Part shown: positions 63,286 through 64,000 of the stretch, piece after piece
Position numbering within the stretch: position 1 is the stretch's first letter
Layout of the letters: every line of letters starts with the position of its first letter
NCBI GenBank assembly: GCA_026874595.1
Contig: CM049320.1
Location: 48,372,714-48,436,713, forward strand
Source of the DNA: Sipunculus nudus
Lineage: Eukaryota; Annelida; Sipuncula; Golfingiida; Sipunculidae
Length of the DNA: 64,000 nucleotides
Direction: 5' to 3'
Position numbers and translations under genes: made by a program
Notes under the pieces: generated by a model
What the model saw: only the letters and a program-made list of their open reading frames with translations
Told to the model about the DNA's origin: nothing
The model's database searches: none

Positions 63286-64000
63286 GTAAGATATGCATCC
63301 ACTAAGTACAACTCTGTGTTTTTTGTCATCATCTCTTTATGGCAGGGATTCTAACTCTGTATGTCAGTTTTTACCTGAGCATCGTGGTTCATGGGTCAGT
63401 ACATCAATGCTACTATCTCTGACTTTTCCACAGAACTATATATAGTAATAAGTATATTAATTTTTTAGTGACGGGTTAAATTAATGCAGAAAAAGTCAGT
63501 GATATGAAGTGTTGAAATTGTGATTCTTTTGTACAGTGGGCATTTCGAGGATTGATAAAATGCTTCATTGTTCTTAACAGAAACTGTAGCAAGAAATATT
63601 TCATGAAATTGTTACTGTCAAATGAGCTAAATGTGTTTGTTTTGTCTGGTGTCTTTTATTCATGATAGCCAGGCTTTACTGGAGGACGAAACCTGAGGAA
63701 ACACTGGACACATATGTTTCTAAACTAACCATATCTTTATTACCCATTATGTTCTGACATACAAATGGTAGTTTCAGTCAAAGCTAAGAGTTTTAAGAAC
63801 TTAGACAGTGGATGGGATGCTAAGCCTGGACAAAGAAGCCACCTGTGTTCCATTCCCACATAAAGGTTGAAAGCCTTTTAATCTGATCAGGAACTCTCTT
63901 GGGTATGACACAGAGTGCGATTCCATGAATAATATATACCCAGCTCCCCAAGTCGGTTTAGAGAGACCTGAGTTATGTCGAATTTCCAAATGGACCACTG
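63286..64000 (+). other. Start of the next intron
   Basis: It opens with the donor GTAAGATATGC. No further exon, tandem array or mobile element was recognised. The 198-nt minus-strand frame near the end has no known domain. Confidence 0.55.

Noticed and set aside
63801-63998. A 65-codon minus-strand frame near the right edge
   Set aside because: Short, no recognisable domain, antisense to the gene and without splice or start evidence.

Overview
The window reads as nuclear DNA of an animal, most likely a mollusc or another lophotrochozoan. The non-repetitive sequence is AT-rich and has no operons or long ORFs. The only convincing coding sequence is two short exons with GT/AG borders. The phylum-level guess is inference: it rests on the style of the dispersed repeats (AGGTCA-rich and GCGTCGT-type segments) and on the sheer amount of minisatellite DNA.

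The gene is on the + strand and looks like agrin. The exon at 13265-13501 encodes one complete ten-cysteine follistatin-like module (FOLN plus Kazal). The exon at 63070-63285 encodes the next one. Both are bounded by phase-1 introns. Joining them makes the codon GAT and gives a continuous ...GKC-DPC... junction, as expected for consecutive agrin FS modules. The intron between them is 49,568 bp. A hydrophobic, signal-peptide-like reading frame runs directly into the first exon and may be an alternative N-terminus (unproven).

Layout: 1-9928 is a 44-bp minisatellite (about 226 copies, open at the left edge). 9929-13264 is single-copy DNA upstream of the first exon. The large intron holds a succession of unrelated tandem arrays: 24-25 bp (14.9 kb), 39/38 bp (15.6-17.2 kb), 65 bp (21.7-29.0 kb), 41 bp (31.1-33.3 kb), 76 bp polypurine (33.8-34.9 kb), 37-38 bp (39.7-40.3 kb), 42 bp (46.3-46.7 kb), 36 bp (49.0-49.5 kb), 46 bp (50.2-50.5 kb), 42 bp (50.6-51.4 kb), 29 bp (53.6-54.7 kb), another 29 bp (57.3-61.2 kb) and a 39+29 bp composite (61.2-63.0 kb). 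Diverged longer repeats lie near 35.0, 37.0, 38.6 and 39.2 kb. By my estimate about 40% of the intron is tandem repeat. Several arrays carry higher-order duplications.

Three mobile-element remnants have visible boundaries: a 196-bp MITE-like element (30654-30849), a 1,419-bp TA-flanked element with 25-bp perfect terminal inverted repeats (43885-45303), and an 830-bp TG...CA insertion with a GTAC target duplication inside the 29-bp array (58017-58846), which looks like a solo LTR. No tRNA, rRNA, CRISPR array or intact transposase was found. The many short ORFs in the arrays are by-products of repeat periodicity.
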